64,000 bases of DNA. Source: Streptomyces sp. CB02980 (GTDB taxonomy: Bacteria > Actinomycetota > Actinomycetes > Streptomycetales > Streptomycetaceae). The stretch lies in assembly GCF_014451325.2 (NCBI RefSeq), contig NZ_JACSCH020000026.1, forward strand, positions 41,368 through 105,367, written 5' to 3'. Position 1 is the first letter of the stretch. Every line of letters begins with the position of its first letter. The translations under genes and the position numbers were made by a program. Below are positions 16,344 to 25,149 of this stretch, piece after piece. The notes under the pieces are model-generated. The model was not told the DNA's origin and searched no databases. It saw nothing but the letters and a program-made list of their open reading frames with translations.

Positions 16344-16984
16344 CTCCGGACCGCGATGCCGCCGCCCCCGGGCTGCGTGAACGGAAGAAGGAGCGGACCC
16401 GCCGGGCCCTGTCGGACGCGGCCGTCGCGCTCTTCCTGGAGCGCGGCTTCGACGCCGTCTCGGTCGCGGAGGTGGCGGCCGCCGCCGAGGTCTCCAAGCC
16501 GACCGTGTTCCGGTACTTCCCGGCCAAGGAGGACCTGGTCCTTCACCGGTTCGCCGATCACGAGGACGAGTCGGCCCGGGTGGTGGCCGCGGGCCGCCGT
16601 GCCGGTACGGCCCCGCTCGACGCGCTGTCCGCGCATCTGCTCGACGGCCTCGCCCGCCGCGACCCGGTCACCGGGCTCTGCGATCACCCGTCGGTCCTGG
16701 CGTACCTCCGGCTGCTGTACGGCACGCCGGCCCTGGTCGGTCGCCTCCACGCCTACCGCGTGCGGTCGGAGGCGGCGCTCGCGGACGCGCTGGCGGACGG
16801 CGAGAAGGGCGACCCCCTCCTCGCGCGGCTCGCCGCCGGGCAGATCGTGACCGTGCTCCGGGTCCTGGCGGAGGAGAACGCGGCCCGGATCGCGGCCGGG
16901 GAGACGGCCGGCGAGGTGGAGGCGGACGCGGTGGCGGCGGTGGGGCTGGCGTTCCGGGCGTTGCGGGAGGGGCTTCCGTACTGA
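16340..16984 (+). CDS. second TetR family regulator
   Basis: 214 residues with a standard HTH (AEVAAAAEVSKPTVFRYFPAKEDLV). The ATG lies in an ATGA overlap with the previous regulator, so the two are translated together. Two coupled TetR regulators next to one exporter might respond to different ligands or form heterodimers; that is speculation. Confidence 0.88.
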   Translation: MTPDRDAAAPGLRERKKERTRRALSDAAVALFLERGFDAVSVAEVAAAAEVSKPTVFRYFPAKEDLVLHRFADHEDESARVVAAGRRAGTAPLDALSAHLLDGLARRDPVTGLCDHPSVLAYLRLLYGTPALVGRLHAYRVRSEAALADALADGEKGDPLLARLAAGQIVTVLRVLAEENAARIAAGETAGEVEADAVAAVGLAFRALREGLPY

Positions 16985-17012
16985 GCGCGCGGACCGCCCT
17001 TCATTGCCTCAG

Positions 17013-17049
17013 GTTAAAAATGTAACTCAGTAACGTTTTCCGTTAGGCT
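17013..17049 (+). promoter_or_regulatory. AT-rich promoter/operator of the HelD-family gene (leaderless)
   Basis: TAACG-TTTTC-CGTTA (17031-17045) and GTTA-AAAATG-TAAC (17013-17026) are inverted repeats. TAGGCT (17044-17049) ends 7 nt before the ATG, suggesting a leaderless start. No 19-bp rifamycin-associated element was recognised. Confidence 0.4.
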
Positions 17050-17056
17050 TGACGGA

Positions 17057-19060
17057 ATGACGTCACCGGACCTTGAGCTTGCTCGCGAACGCTCCCACCA
17101 CGACGCCTGCCGTGCCGCCCTGACCCGGATGACCGAGGACGTCGCCGAACAGGTCGTCACCGGCGAGGACACCGCCGCGTCCGGCGCCGATGCCGAGGCG
17201 CTCGGCCGCCATCTGCGCAGCCGCGCCAAGGAGATGCGGGAACAGCCGCCGGGGCCGCTGTTCTTCGGGCGCCTCGACCTCGACGACGGTCAGGTCCACC
17301 ACATCGGCCGCCGCCGGATCGGCGAGGACCCGGCCGCCCCGCCGCTCGTCGTCGACTGGCGCGCGCCCGTCTCCCGCGCCTACTACCAGGCGGGTGCCCG
17401 CGACCCGCGGGGCGTGCTCCGGCGCCGCCGCTTCGGCTGGGCCCCGTACAGCAGGGGCGCTTCGGAGGATCTGACCGCGCTCGAGGACGAACGGCTCACG
17501 GCGGGCGGGGAGGTGAGCGTCAGCGCGCTGCTCGCCGGGGAGATCGAGCGCCCCCGGGTGGGCCCGATGCGGGACATCGCGGCCACCATCCAGCCCGAGC
17601 AGGACGACCTCGTACGCTCCGACCCGACCGCCTCCCTGTGTGTGCAGGGCGCGCCCGGCACCGGCAAGACCGCCGTGGGCCTGCACCGGGCCGCGTACCT
17701 CCTCTACACCCATCCGCAGCGGATCAGGCGTTCCGGTCTGCTCGTCCTCGGCCCGCACCGCGCGTTCCTCTCGTACATCTCCGAGGTGCTGCCCTCGCTC
17801 GGCGAGACCGGTGTGCGCCAGGCCACCCTCGACGACGAGATCGCCCGCCACCCGGTCCGCGCCGAGGACGGCGAGGCGGCGGCCCGGGTCAAGCACGACG
17901 CCCGGATGGCGGAGGTGCTGCACCGCGCGCTGTACGGCAGGGTCGACCCGGTGCCCGCGGAGGACCTCGCGGTGCCGGACGGCTCGTACCACTGGCGGCT
18001 GCCGGCCGCACAGCTCGCCGCGATCGTCGCGGACGTACGGGAGGAGGCCCCGCCCTACGCGACGGGCCGCGAGCGGGTCCGCGCCCGGGTCGTGCGGGCG
18101 CTCCAGCTCAGGGCCGAGCGCCGGTGGGGGCCCATGGGCGCGGCCTGGGCGCGGCGGATCGAGCGGGCACGCGCGGTGACGGCGTTCCTCGACGCGTGCT
18201 GGCCGAAGGCGACCCCGGAGGAGGTGCTCGCCGGCCTCCTCACGGACCCCTCCGACTCCGCCCTGACGGCGGCCGAGCGGGCGGCGATCCGCTGGGACCG
18301 GCCGCCGCGCTCGTACCGCTCGGCGCGCTGGACCGCCGCCGACCTCGTGCTCCTCGACGAGCTCGCGGGGCTGATCGAGCGGCCCGAGAGCTACGGCCAT
18401 GTCGTCGTCGACGAGGCCCAGGACCTCTCGCCCATGGAGTGCCGGGCGATCGCCCGCCGCACCGAGTTCGGCTCGCTCACCGTGCTCGGCGACCTCGCCC
18501 AGGGCACCACCCCGTGGGCGGCCCGCGACTGGCACGAGCAGCTGGCCCACCTGGGCAAGAGCGGGGCGCCCGTGGTGCCGCTCACCCTCGGCTACCGGGT
18601 CCCGGCGGCGATCGTGGACCTCGCCAACCGGCTCCTGCCGCACCTGGGCGCGGACGTGCCGGCGGGCCGTTCCGTCCGGAAGGACGGCGAGGTGACGGTC
18701 ACCAGGACGGCGGACCGGCTCGATCTGCCCGGCGCGACGGCCGAGGCCGTACGAGAGGCGCTCGCGGCGGAGGGCTCGGTCGGGGTGATCACGGCCGACG
18801 GCCTGGTGGGTCCCGTGGCGGAGGCCGTACGGGGCTGCGGGGCGGACGAGCGGGTGACCGTGCTGCCCGCGACGGTCGTGAAGGGCCTGGAGTTCGACCA
18901 TGTCGTCGTGGTCGAACCGGCCGCGATCGTGGCGGCCGAGGCGCGGGGACCGAACCGGCTGTACGTGGCGCTCACACGGGCGGTGTCACGGCTGACCCTG
19001 GTGCACGCGGCGGAGCTTCCGGACTGCCTGACGGCGTCGACGGCCCGTAGACCAGGGTGA
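17057..19060 (+). CDS. HelD-family RNA polymerase-associated ATPase
   Basis: 667 residues. An N-terminal coiled-coil arm is followed by Walker A GAPGTGKT at 198-205 (with IQPEQ before it), then DEAQD and, near the end, GLEFDHVVV and LYVALTRA, the UvrD-type motifs of HelD/HelR. Such proteins pry RNA polymerase off DNA, and the HelR branch gives rifamycin tolerance. Streptomyces carry several paralogues and the core position here does not settle which branch this is. The 3' end overlaps the convergent WYL gene by 89 bp. Confidence 0.85.
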   Translation: MTSPDLELARERSHHDACRAALTRMTEDVAEQVVTGEDTAASGADAEALGRHLRSRAKEMREQPPGPLFFGRLDLDDGQVHHIGRRRIGEDPAAPPLVVDWRAPVSRAYYQAGARDPRGVLRRRRFGWAPYSRGASEDLTALEDERLTAGGEVSVSALLAGEIERPRVGPMRDIAATIQPEQDDLVRSDPTASLCVQGAPGTGKTAVGLHRAAYLLYTHPQRIRRSGLLVLGPHRAFLSYISEVLPSLGETGVRQATLDDEIARHPVRAEDGEAAARVKHDARMAEVLHRALYGRVDPVPAEDLAVPDGSYHWRLPAAQLAAIVADVREEAPPYATGRERVRARVVRALQLRAERRWGPMGAAWARRIERARAVTAFLDACWPKATPEEVLAGLLTDPSDSALTAAERAAIRWDRPPRSYRSARWTAADLVLLDELAGLIERPESYGHVVVDEAQDLSPMECRAIARRTEFGSLTVLGDLAQGTTPWAARDWHEQLAHLGKSGAPVVPLTLGYRVPAAIVDLANRLLPHLGADVPAGRSVRKDGEVTVTRTADRLDLPGATAEAVREALAAEGSVGVITADGLVGPVAEAVRGCGADERVTVLPATVVKGLEFDHVVVVEPAAIVAAEARGPNRLYVALTRAVSRLTLVHAAELPDCLTASTARRPG

Positions 19061-19979
19061 GTTCGGCTCCGATGCGGGCGAGGGCCGTACGCGCCTCCGG
19101 CGGGTCGAGGAGCTCCACGCGGGCGCCGAGACCGGCCAGTTGGGCGGCGACCACCTCGGGGGAGGGCCCGACGGCCTCGAACGGCGCCCAGTCGTCCGCG
19201 GCGCGTTCCCCGTACCGTATCCGCCCGCCGAGCAGGCCCTCCAGGACCGACTCGGTGCCGGGGGCGGCCCGGCCCCGTACCGTCGCGGCGACCATCCGGT
19301 CCTCCATGCGGGCGGCGAGCGCGCGCCAGGCGGTGGGGAGGTCGAAGCCGTCGGGGCGTACGGCGGGGGCGCCGGTCTCGGTGACGGAGGTGACGCGGCC
19401 GATCCGGAAGGTCCGCAGGCCGTGCTCGGTGCCGGCGACGAGGTAGCGGACCCCGGACTTCGCGGCGATGCCGAGCGGCTGGACGGTGCGCTCGCGAGGT
19501 TCCCGGCCGGGGCGGGCGTAGCCGATCCTGATCTCCCTCGCGTCGACCACCGCCCGTTGGAGCGGGGCGAGTCGGGCCTCCTCCGTCTCCGTGCCCGCCC
19601 AGTCCGTGCCGTCGGAGACGCCCGCGCGGGCCGCCGCCTCGGCGCCTTCCCGGAGGGTCGCGGGGAGGGCCCGTACGAGCTTCCGCAGGGCGGTCCGGGT
19701 CCGGGGGTCGGCGTCGGTGTCCGGTCCGGTCAGGAGGAAGAGCGCGCGGATCTCGGGGGCGGTGAGGCCGGTCAGATCGGTACGGGCTCCGCCGACGAGG
19801 GACCAGCCGCCGCCCTGGCCCGCCTGCGAGTACACCGGGATCCCGGAGCTCGCGAGAGCTTCGAGATCCCGGCGTGCGGTGCGCTCGGACACGTCCAGTT
19901 CCGCGGCCAGTTCGGCGGCAGTGACGCGCTGCCGGGTCTGGAGGAAGAGCAGGGCGGCGACGAGTCGGTCGGCTCTCAT
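18972..19979 (-). CDS. WYL-domain transcriptional regulator
   Basis: 335 residues. The N-terminal HTH (VTAAELAAELDVSERTARRDLEALASSGIPVY) is of the HTH_11 type, and the middle is a WYL domain followed by a WCX-like extension. WYL proteins sense nucleic acid fragments or small ligands. It overlaps the upstream MFS gene by 4 bp (ATGA), so it is encoded in the same operon as that pump, which it may control. Confidence 0.88.
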   Translation of the reverse strand: MRADRLVAALLFLQTRQRVTAAELAAELDVSERTARRDLEALASSGIPVYSQAGQGGGWSLVGGARTDLTGLTAPEIRALFLLTGPDTDADPRTRTALRKLVRALPATLREGAEAAARAGVSDGTDWAGTETEEARLAPLQRAVVDAREIRIGYARPGREPRERTVQPLGIAAKSGVRYLVAGTEHGLRTFRIGRVTSVTETGAPAVRPDGFDLPTAWRALAARMEDRMVAATVRGRAAPGTESVLEGLLGGRIRYGERAADDWAPFEAVGPSPEVVAAQLAGLGARVELLDPPEARTALARIGAELTLVYGPSTPSGSPEAPPRAPGSAVTPPV

Positions 19980-21463
19980 GCCGCCATTGTCGCGGGGGAC
20001 TTCGTCTTCTTCGTCTGCCTGGTCCTCTTCGCCTGTTCCCGCGCCCCCGGCGTTCCCGGCTTCCCGGGGCTGCGCAGGACGGTGAAGGCGAGGGCCAGGG
20101 CGGCGAGCAGCAGACCGGCGCCGACGGCGAACGCCAGGTGGTAGCCGCCGGTCAGGGCCTCGGCGGCGGGGCGGCCGGCCGCGGTGAGCGACTCGGTGCG
20201 GGTGGCGGCCAGGGTGGAGAGGACGGCGATGCCGAGGGCCATGCCGATCTGCTGGGTGGTGTTGAAGAGGCCGGAGGCGAGGCCCGCGTCCTTCTCCTCG
20301 GCGCCCGACATGGCGAGCGAGGTGAGGGCGGGGAGCGCCAGGCCGAAGCCGGCGGCGAGCAGCATCACGGGGAGCAGATCGGTGACGTAGGAGGCGTGGA
20401 CGGGGACGCGGGCCAGCAGGCCGAGGACGCCGACGAGCAGGACGAGGCCGGTGAGCAGGACGTTCCGCTCGCCGAAGCGGGCGATGAGGCGGGCCGAGAC
20501 ACCGAGGGAGACGGCGCCGATGACGGCCGCCGCGGGCAGCATCGCGAGACCCGTCTCGGCGGCTCCGTACCCGAGGACCTTCTGCAGGTAGAGCGCGACG
20601 AGGATCTGGAACGAGAAGAGCGCGGCGACCATCAGCATCTGGACGGCGTTGGCACCGGAGACGCTGCGCGAGCGGAGGATCCGCAGGGGCATGAGCGGGT
20701 TGGCCGTCTTCGCCTGCCGGACGAGGAAACCGGTCAGGAGGGCGAGTGCGAGGGCCCCGAGGCCGAGGGTGTGGGCCGAACCGGCCCCGTACTCCTCGAT
20801 CTTGACGACTGCGTAGATGCCGGTCATGAGGCCGGTCGTGACGAGCACCGCGCCGAGGACGTCGGCGCCCGCCCTGAGCCCGAGGCCCTGGTCGGAGGGA
20901 AGGGCGCGGAGGGCCACGAGGAGGGTCGCGAGGCCGATGGGCAGGTTGATGAAGAAGATCCAGTTCCAGGTGAGGGCGTCGGTGAGGATGCCGCCGAGGA
21001 CCTGGCCGAGGGAGGCGCCGGCGGCGCCGGTGAAGCTGAACACGGCGATGGCGCGGGCCCGTTCGCGCGGCACGGTGAAGAGCGTGACGAGGATGCCGAG
21101 GCCGACGGCGGAGGCCGTCGCGCTGCCGAGGCCCTGCAGGAAGCGGGCGGCGATGAGGACGCCGGGGGAGGTGGCGACTCCGGCGAGGAGCGAGGCGGCG
21201 GTGAAGATTCCGGTGCCCGCGAGGAACATCCGCTTGCGGCCGATCAGGTCGCCGAGGCGGCCGGCGAGGAGGAGGAGCGAGCCGAAGGCGATCAGGTAGG
21301 CGTTGACGACCCAGCTGAGGCCGACGGGGGTGAAGCCGAGGTCGCTCTGGATGGCGGGCATCGCGACGGTGACGATGCTGCCGTCGAGGATCGTCATGAG
21401 CATGCCGGTGGCGAGGACGCCGAGGGCGAGCTGGCGGGAGGGGGTGCGCGTGGGCGTGGGCAC
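19976..21463 (-). CDS. DHA2-type MFS drug exporter (14 helices)
   Basis: 495 residues with about 14 membrane segments. The conserved GRLGDLIGRKRMF loop between helices 2 and 3 and the ARFLQGLGSA segment identify the EmrB/QacA group. It likely exports toxic compounds by proton exchange. The GTG at 21463 is preferred because AGGAG lies 8 bp upstream; a GTG 9 bp earlier overlaps that site. The MarR gene lies upstream on the same strand and the WYL regulator downstream, so two regulators bracket the pump. Confidence 0.9.
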   Translation of the reverse strand: MPTPTRTPSRQLALGVLATGMLMTILDGSIVTVAMPAIQSDLGFTPVGLSWVVNAYLIAFGSLLLLAGRLGDLIGRKRMFLAGTGIFTAASLLAGVATSPGVLIAARFLQGLGSATASAVGLGILVTLFTVPRERARAIAVFSFTGAAGASLGQVLGGILTDALTWNWIFFINLPIGLATLLVALRALPSDQGLGLRAGADVLGAVLVTTGLMTGIYAVVKIEEYGAGSAHTLGLGALALALLTGFLVRQAKTANPLMPLRILRSRSVSGANAVQMLMVAALFSFQILVALYLQKVLGYGAAETGLAMLPAAAVIGAVSLGVSARLIARFGERNVLLTGLVLLVGVLGLLARVPVHASYVTDLLPVMLLAAGFGLALPALTSLAMSGAEEKDAGLASGLFNTTQQIGMALGIAVLSTLAATRTESLTAAGRPAAEALTGGYHLAFAVGAGLLLAALALAFTVLRSPGKPGTPGAREQAKRTRQTKKTKSPATMAA

Positions 21464-21504
21464 GGGGATCACTCCTGTTCGGTGGAGCCGACAGGAGTGA
21501 CGTT

Positions 21505-21545
21505 AGCAGAAGGTTTTGTTGCAGACTATTTTTTACGGAACGAGT
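21505..21545. promoter_or_regulatory. AT-rich promoter region of the MFS gene with TGCAA half-site
   Basis: Between the MarR and MFS genes is a markedly AT-rich patch (TTGTTGCAGACTATTTTTTA). It is the likely promoter of the MFS-WYL operon and possibly the MarR operator, but symmetry is poor. Confidence 0.3.
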
Positions 21546-21565
21546 GGGGCTTCCCGGCGCCCGGC

Positions 21566-22051
21566 TCAGCCGCGCTGACGGGCCCGGCGGGCCGGCCTCG
21601 GGCTCTCGATCGGGGTCTCCAGATGGCCCGTGACCAGCAGGTTCAGGGCCTTCAGCAGGGCGGTGCGGGCGCCGTCGGGGAGGGAGGTGAGGGCGCTCTC
21701 GTGGACGCCGTCGACGATCTTCTGGCTCTCCGCGGCGACCTCGGCCCCCGCCTCGGTCACGGCGATGATCCGCGCGCGCCGGTCGGTGCTCGACGGCCGG
21801 CGCTCGGCGAGCCCGGCCTTCTCCAGGGCGTCGACGGTGACGACCATGGTCGTCTTGTCCATGTCCCCGATCTCCGCGAGCTGCGCCTGGGTGCGCTCCT
21901 CCTCCAGGGCGTGCGCGAGGACGCAGTGCATCCGGGGGGTGAGCCCGATCGCGTCGAGCGCGGCGGTCATCCGGGTCCGCAAGGCGTGACTGGTGTGGTC
22001 GAGGAGGTAGGAGAGGTCGGGCTCGGTGCGGGTGGGTGCCATGGCTGTCAT
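21566..22051 (-). CDS. MarR family regulator
   Basis: 161 residues with a winged helix (RTQAQLAEIGDMDKTTMVVTVDALEKAGLAERRPSS, wing DRRARIIAVTEAG). It lies 94 bp upstream of the MFS exporter on the same strand and probably represses it. Two ATG codons, 9 bp apart, are possible starts; the upstream one is given. Confidence 0.88.
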   Translation of the reverse strand: MTAMAPTRTEPDLSYLLDHTSHALRTRMTAALDAIGLTPRMHCVLAHALEEERTQAQLAEIGDMDKTTMVVTVDALEKAGLAERRPSSTDRRARIIAVTEAGAEVAAESQKIVDGVHESALTSLPDGARTALLKALNLLVTGHLETPIESPRPARRARQRG

Positions 22052-22137
22052 GCCTGCCAGGGTAACGAGGATCGATCCGTCGCGGATTATCGCGAAGTGG
22101 ACGAATGGGGGCGCGGTCGCCCGGTCAGGATGGGCCC

Positions 22138-22617
22138 ATGGTGACCCCCCTGCTCTTCCTGGACGTCGACGGCCCGCTGATCCCCTTCGGGGCGAGCGGG
22201 CGGGAGTACCCGACGTACGCACCGCCACCGCCCCCGTCCGTGAGCCCGCTCCTCGCGCGGCTCGATCCCGCACAGGGGCCGCGGCTCGCGGCACTCCCGT
22301 ACGCACTCGTCTGGGCGACGACCTGGGAGGACGACGCGAACACCTGGGTCGCGCCGCGCCTCGGGCTTCCCGCGCTGCCCCTGGTCCGGTGGCCCGGGGA
22401 CGGTGCCGAGCCCGCGCCGGGGGTGCACTGGAAGACGCCGGGGATCGTCGCCTGGGCCGACGGGCGGCCGTTCGCCTGGGTCGGCGACGAGATCGGCGCG
22501 GCCGACCGTGACTGGGTGGCTGCCCACCACCCCGGCCGCGCACTGCTCCACCGGGTGGATCCCCGGCAGGGGCTCACGGCGGCGGACTTCGGGACGCTCG
22601 CCGCCTGGGCGGGGTGA
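22138..22617 (+). CDS. HAD-like hydrolase domain protein
   Basis: 159 residues starting with FLDVDGPL, the HAD motif I with two aspartates, and a later VGDEIGAADRDWV segment resembling motif IV. Proteins of this actinobacterial group are annotated as secreted-acid-phosphatase or HAD-like with unknown substrate. The gene diverges from the MarR gene. Confidence 0.75.
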   Translation: MVTPLLFLDVDGPLIPFGASGREYPTYAPPPPPSVSPLLARLDPAQGPRLAALPYALVWATTWEDDANTWVAPRLGLPALPLVRWPGDGAEPAPGVHWKTPGIVAWADGRPFAWVGDEIGAADRDWVAAHHPGRALLHRVDPRQGLTAADFGTLAAWAG

Positions 22618-22783
22618 TCTGCGGTCCAACCACCGGTCCGGCGAAGGGTGTTGGGTGATACGGGGGTCACCCCGCCGACCTCTCGTGTCATCTGCCAGTA
22701 CGGCGGGCGGGGTGCGGCGGCGCAGACTCGACGGGCGCGCAGGACTTCGGGACCACACGACGAAGGACACGAGGGGGCGCCAC

Positions 22784-23533
22784 ATGGGCGTGCGGCAGCA
22801 GTACGACGGGATCGGCGAGGCGTTCGAGGGCTTCAAGTCCCTGCCGCTGACGCGGTACGGAGAGGTGCCCAGCTTCCTGGGCATGGTCGGGGACGTCGGC
22901 GGCAGGTCGGTTCTCGACCTGGCGTGCGGAACCGGCTTCTACAGCCGGGAGTTCAGGCGGCGCGGCGCCACGGAGGTCCTCGGCGTCGACATCTCCGTCG
23001 AGATGATCGCCGCCGCGCGGGAGTTCGAGGAGCGCGACCCGCTGGGCGGCGTGCGCTACGAGGTCGGCGACGTGGCGGAACTTCCCTCACTGGACCGGAA
23101 GTTCGACATCGCGCTCGGCGTGCAGTGTCTCAACTACGCCGAGGACATCGCGGGGATGGAGCGGATGTGCCGAAGCATCCACCGGAACCTGGTGCCGGGC
23201 GGTGAGTTCTTCGTGCTCGCCCAGCGGCCCGACTACCGGTTCGACTGCGCGTCCCTGCCCGCGTACGGCTTCCGCTGCGAGCCGACGGGCGAGGAGGGCG
23301 AGACGGGTCCGCGCGTCCGGGTCACGGCGCTCCTCGACCCGGAGCCGATCAGCATCATCGGCACGGTCCCGCGCCGGGAGGTCTACGAGGAGTGCCTGCG
23401 GGCGGCGGGGTTCCGGGACGTGGAGTGGGTGCCGCTGGAGGTGTCCGAGGCGGGCATCAAGGAGTTCGGCGAGGACTTCTGGGCGGACCTCCTCGCCCAC
23501 CCGCCACTGGTGATGCTGCGCTGCCGCGCCTGA
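22784..23533 (+). CDS. class I SAM-dependent methyltransferase
   Basis: 249 residues. Motif I DLACGTGFYS, the following acidic GVDISVEMIAAA and the YEVGDVAELP segment show a Rossmann methyltransferase of the small-molecule type. No biosynthetic partner is near. GAGGGGGCG precedes the ATG by a few bases. Confidence 0.88.
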   Translation: MGVRQQYDGIGEAFEGFKSLPLTRYGEVPSFLGMVGDVGGRSVLDLACGTGFYSREFRRRGATEVLGVDISVEMIAAAREFEERDPLGGVRYEVGDVAELPSLDRKFDIALGVQCLNYAEDIAGMERMCRSIHRNLVPGGEFFVLAQRPDYRFDCASLPAYGFRCEPTGEEGETGPRVRVTALLDPEPISIIGTVPRREVYEECLRAAGFRDVEWVPLEVSEAGIKEFGEDFWADLLAHPPLVMLRCRA

Positions 23534-23638
23534 CCGGGGGTCGGGGCCGGGCCGGGCCGGGGTGGGCCGGCGCCCGAGCCCGGGGCGCCGACGCGACCCT
23601 CCTGCCCCGGCGAGGAGGGTTCGGCAAGGTGCGGGGTG

Positions 23639-24055
23639 CTACGAGGCGCGGGGCTGGGTGAAGCGCAGCATGTTGCCCGCCGGGTCGCGGAAGGCGCAGT
23701 CGCGGACGCCGTACGGCTGGTCGACCGGCTCCTGGAGGACCTCGCCGCCGGCCGCCCGGACGTGTTCGAAGGTGGCGTCGACGTCGTCGGTGGAGAAGAT
23801 CACGCCGCGCAGCATGCCCTTGGCGAGCAGCTCGGCCACCGCCTGCCGGTCGGCGGGGGAGGCATTGGGGTCGGCGAGCGGCGGTTCGAGGACGATCTCC
23901 ACGTCCGGCTGCGCGGGGGACCCGACGGTCACCCAGCGCATCCCCTCGAAACCGACGTCGTTCCGCACCTCGAGGCCGAGGGCGTCGCGGTAGAAGGCGA
24001 GGGCCTTGTCGTGGTCGTCGACGGCGATGAAGCACTGCGAGAGCTTGACGTTCAT
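23639..24055 (-). CDS. VOC family (glyoxalase-like) protein
   Basis: 138 residues with two beta-alpha-beta-beta-beta modules: FIAVDDHDKALAFYRDALGLEV at the start and FRDPAGNMLRFTQ at the end. The family includes glyoxalases and dioxygenases; the function here is unknown. It follows an AraC-type regulator gene by 56 bp on the same strand and the two are probably linked. Confidence 0.85.
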   Translation of the reverse strand: MNVKLSQCFIAVDDHDKALAFYRDALGLEVRNDVGFEGMRWVTVGSPAQPDVEIVLEPPLADPNASPADRQAVAELLAKGMLRGVIFSTDDVDATFEHVRAAGGEVLQEPVDQPYGVRDCAFRDPAGNMLRFTQPRAS

Positions 24056-24111
24056 GCCTTCGAAGCTACGGCGGACCGGAGAATCCCGCTTCTCCGAAAC
24101 CGACCGATGGC

Positions 24112-24519
24112 TCAGGTCCTGCGGACCGGTCTCGTACGGACCTTCGCGACGCACGCCGGGATCGAGGCCCCGTCCTCGTGGCGGCGGGCCCGGTAGGCGG
24201 ACGGCGTCTCGCCGACGAGTTCGGTGAAGCGGGAGCTGAAGGACCCGAGCGAGGTGCACCCGACGGCGAAGCAGACGTCCGTGACGCTCATGTCACCCCG
24301 CCGGAGCAGTGCCTTGGCGCGCTCGACGCGGCGGGTCATGAGGTAGCTGTACGGGGTCTCGCCGAAGGCGGCGCGGAAGCTGCGGGCGAAGTGACCGGTC
24401 GACATGAGGGCGACGGAGGCGAGCGCGGGTACGTCGAGCGGCTGCGCGTAGTCGCGATCCATCACGTCCCGCGCCCGGCGCAGCCGTACCAGGTCCTCCA
24501 GTGCCACGCCCACCAGCAT
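24112..24519 (-). CDS. AraC family regulator (DNA-binding domain only)
   Basis: 135 residues containing little more than the two HTH motifs (LASVALMSTGHFARSFRAAFGETPYSYL and SVTDVCFAVGCTSLGSFSSRF). It lacks a separate sensor domain, as in SoxS-like regulators. The neighbour downstream is a VOC protein. The start is uncertain; no good ribosome binding site is visible. Confidence 0.82.
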   Translation of the reverse strand: MLVGVALEDLVRLRRARDVMDRDYAQPLDVPALASVALMSTGHFARSFRAAFGETPYSYLMTRRVERAKALLRRGDMSVTDVCFAVGCTSLGSFSSRFTELVGETPSAYRARRHEDGASIPACVAKVRTRPVRRT

Positions 24520-24628
24520 GGCACGGCGGGGCGGGAGGGGCGCGAGAGGTGACGGGCGCGAGACGGGCGAGACGGGCGGGGCGGGCGGGGCGGTGGGGCG
24601 GCGGGACGCGGCCGGCGGCTCCGCGGCC

Positions 24629-25036
24629 TCAGCCGACGACCGCGGTGGCCTCGATCTCGACGAGGTGCTCGGGCACGTCGAGCGCGGCGACGCCGATCAG
24701 CGTGGCCGGCGGCACCGGAGTGACCCCCAGCCGGGCGGCCGCCCGGGCGATCCCCTCCAGGAGCAGGGGCATCTTGTCGGGGGTCCAGTCGACGACGTAC
24801 ACGGTCAGCTTCGCGACGTCGTCGAAGGAGGCGCCGCCGCCGGCGAGGGCGGTGCCGACGTTGAGGTAGCACCGCTCGACCTGGGCGGCGAGGTCGCCGA
24901 CGCCGACCGTGCCGCCGTCGGCGTCCCAGGCGACCTGGCCGGCGAGGAAGACCAGCTTCGACCCGGTCGCGATCGACACCTGGCGGTAGACGTCGACGGT
25001 GGGAAGTCCGTCGGGGTTCACGAGGGTGATGGTCAT
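24629..25036 (-). CDS. RidA family protein
   Basis: 135 residues: KLVFLAGQVAWDADG near the start and PEHLVEIEATAVVG at the end. It is a second RidA-like gene in the window, closer to the canonical family than the one at 4.8 kb. GGAGGAAGCC directly precedes the ATG. It faces away from an HxlR regulator and is likely its target. Confidence 0.87.
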   Translation of the reverse strand: MTITLVNPDGLPTVDVYRQVSIATGSKLVFLAGQVAWDADGGTVGVGDLAAQVERCYLNVGTALAGGGASFDDVAKLTVYVVDWTPDKMPLLLEGIARAAARLGVTPVPPATLIGVAALDVPEHLVEIEATAVVG

Positions 25037-25079
25037 GGCTTCCTCCGGGGGAGAGCAGCGGTGAACGTGGTCTCTTGTA

Positions 25080-25147
25080 GTGACTCGGGAACCGTAGGAG
25101 AGTGGCCGCTGACATGGAAGAACGCACTTTTCGGTGACTGGGGAACC
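25080..25147. promoter_or_regulatory. paired direct repeats, putative HxlR operators
   Basis: GTGACTCGGGAACC (25080-25093) and GTGACTGGGGAACC (25134-25147) match at 13 of 14 bases and are 54 bp apart. One lies upstream of the ridA gene and the other overlaps the start region of the hxlR gene. B. subtilis HxlR is known to use two directly repeated binding regions. Confidence 0.5.
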
Positions 25148-25149
25148 TG

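Noticed and set aside
16985..17056. Rifamycin-associated element before the HelD-like gene
   Set aside because: No 19-bp GC-flanked palindrome of that kind is present; only AT-rich inverted repeats are.
20138..22144. 668-codon plus-strand frame across the MFS and MarR genes
   Set aside because: Glu/Gly-rich antisense product; the minus strand has two clear families with good starts.
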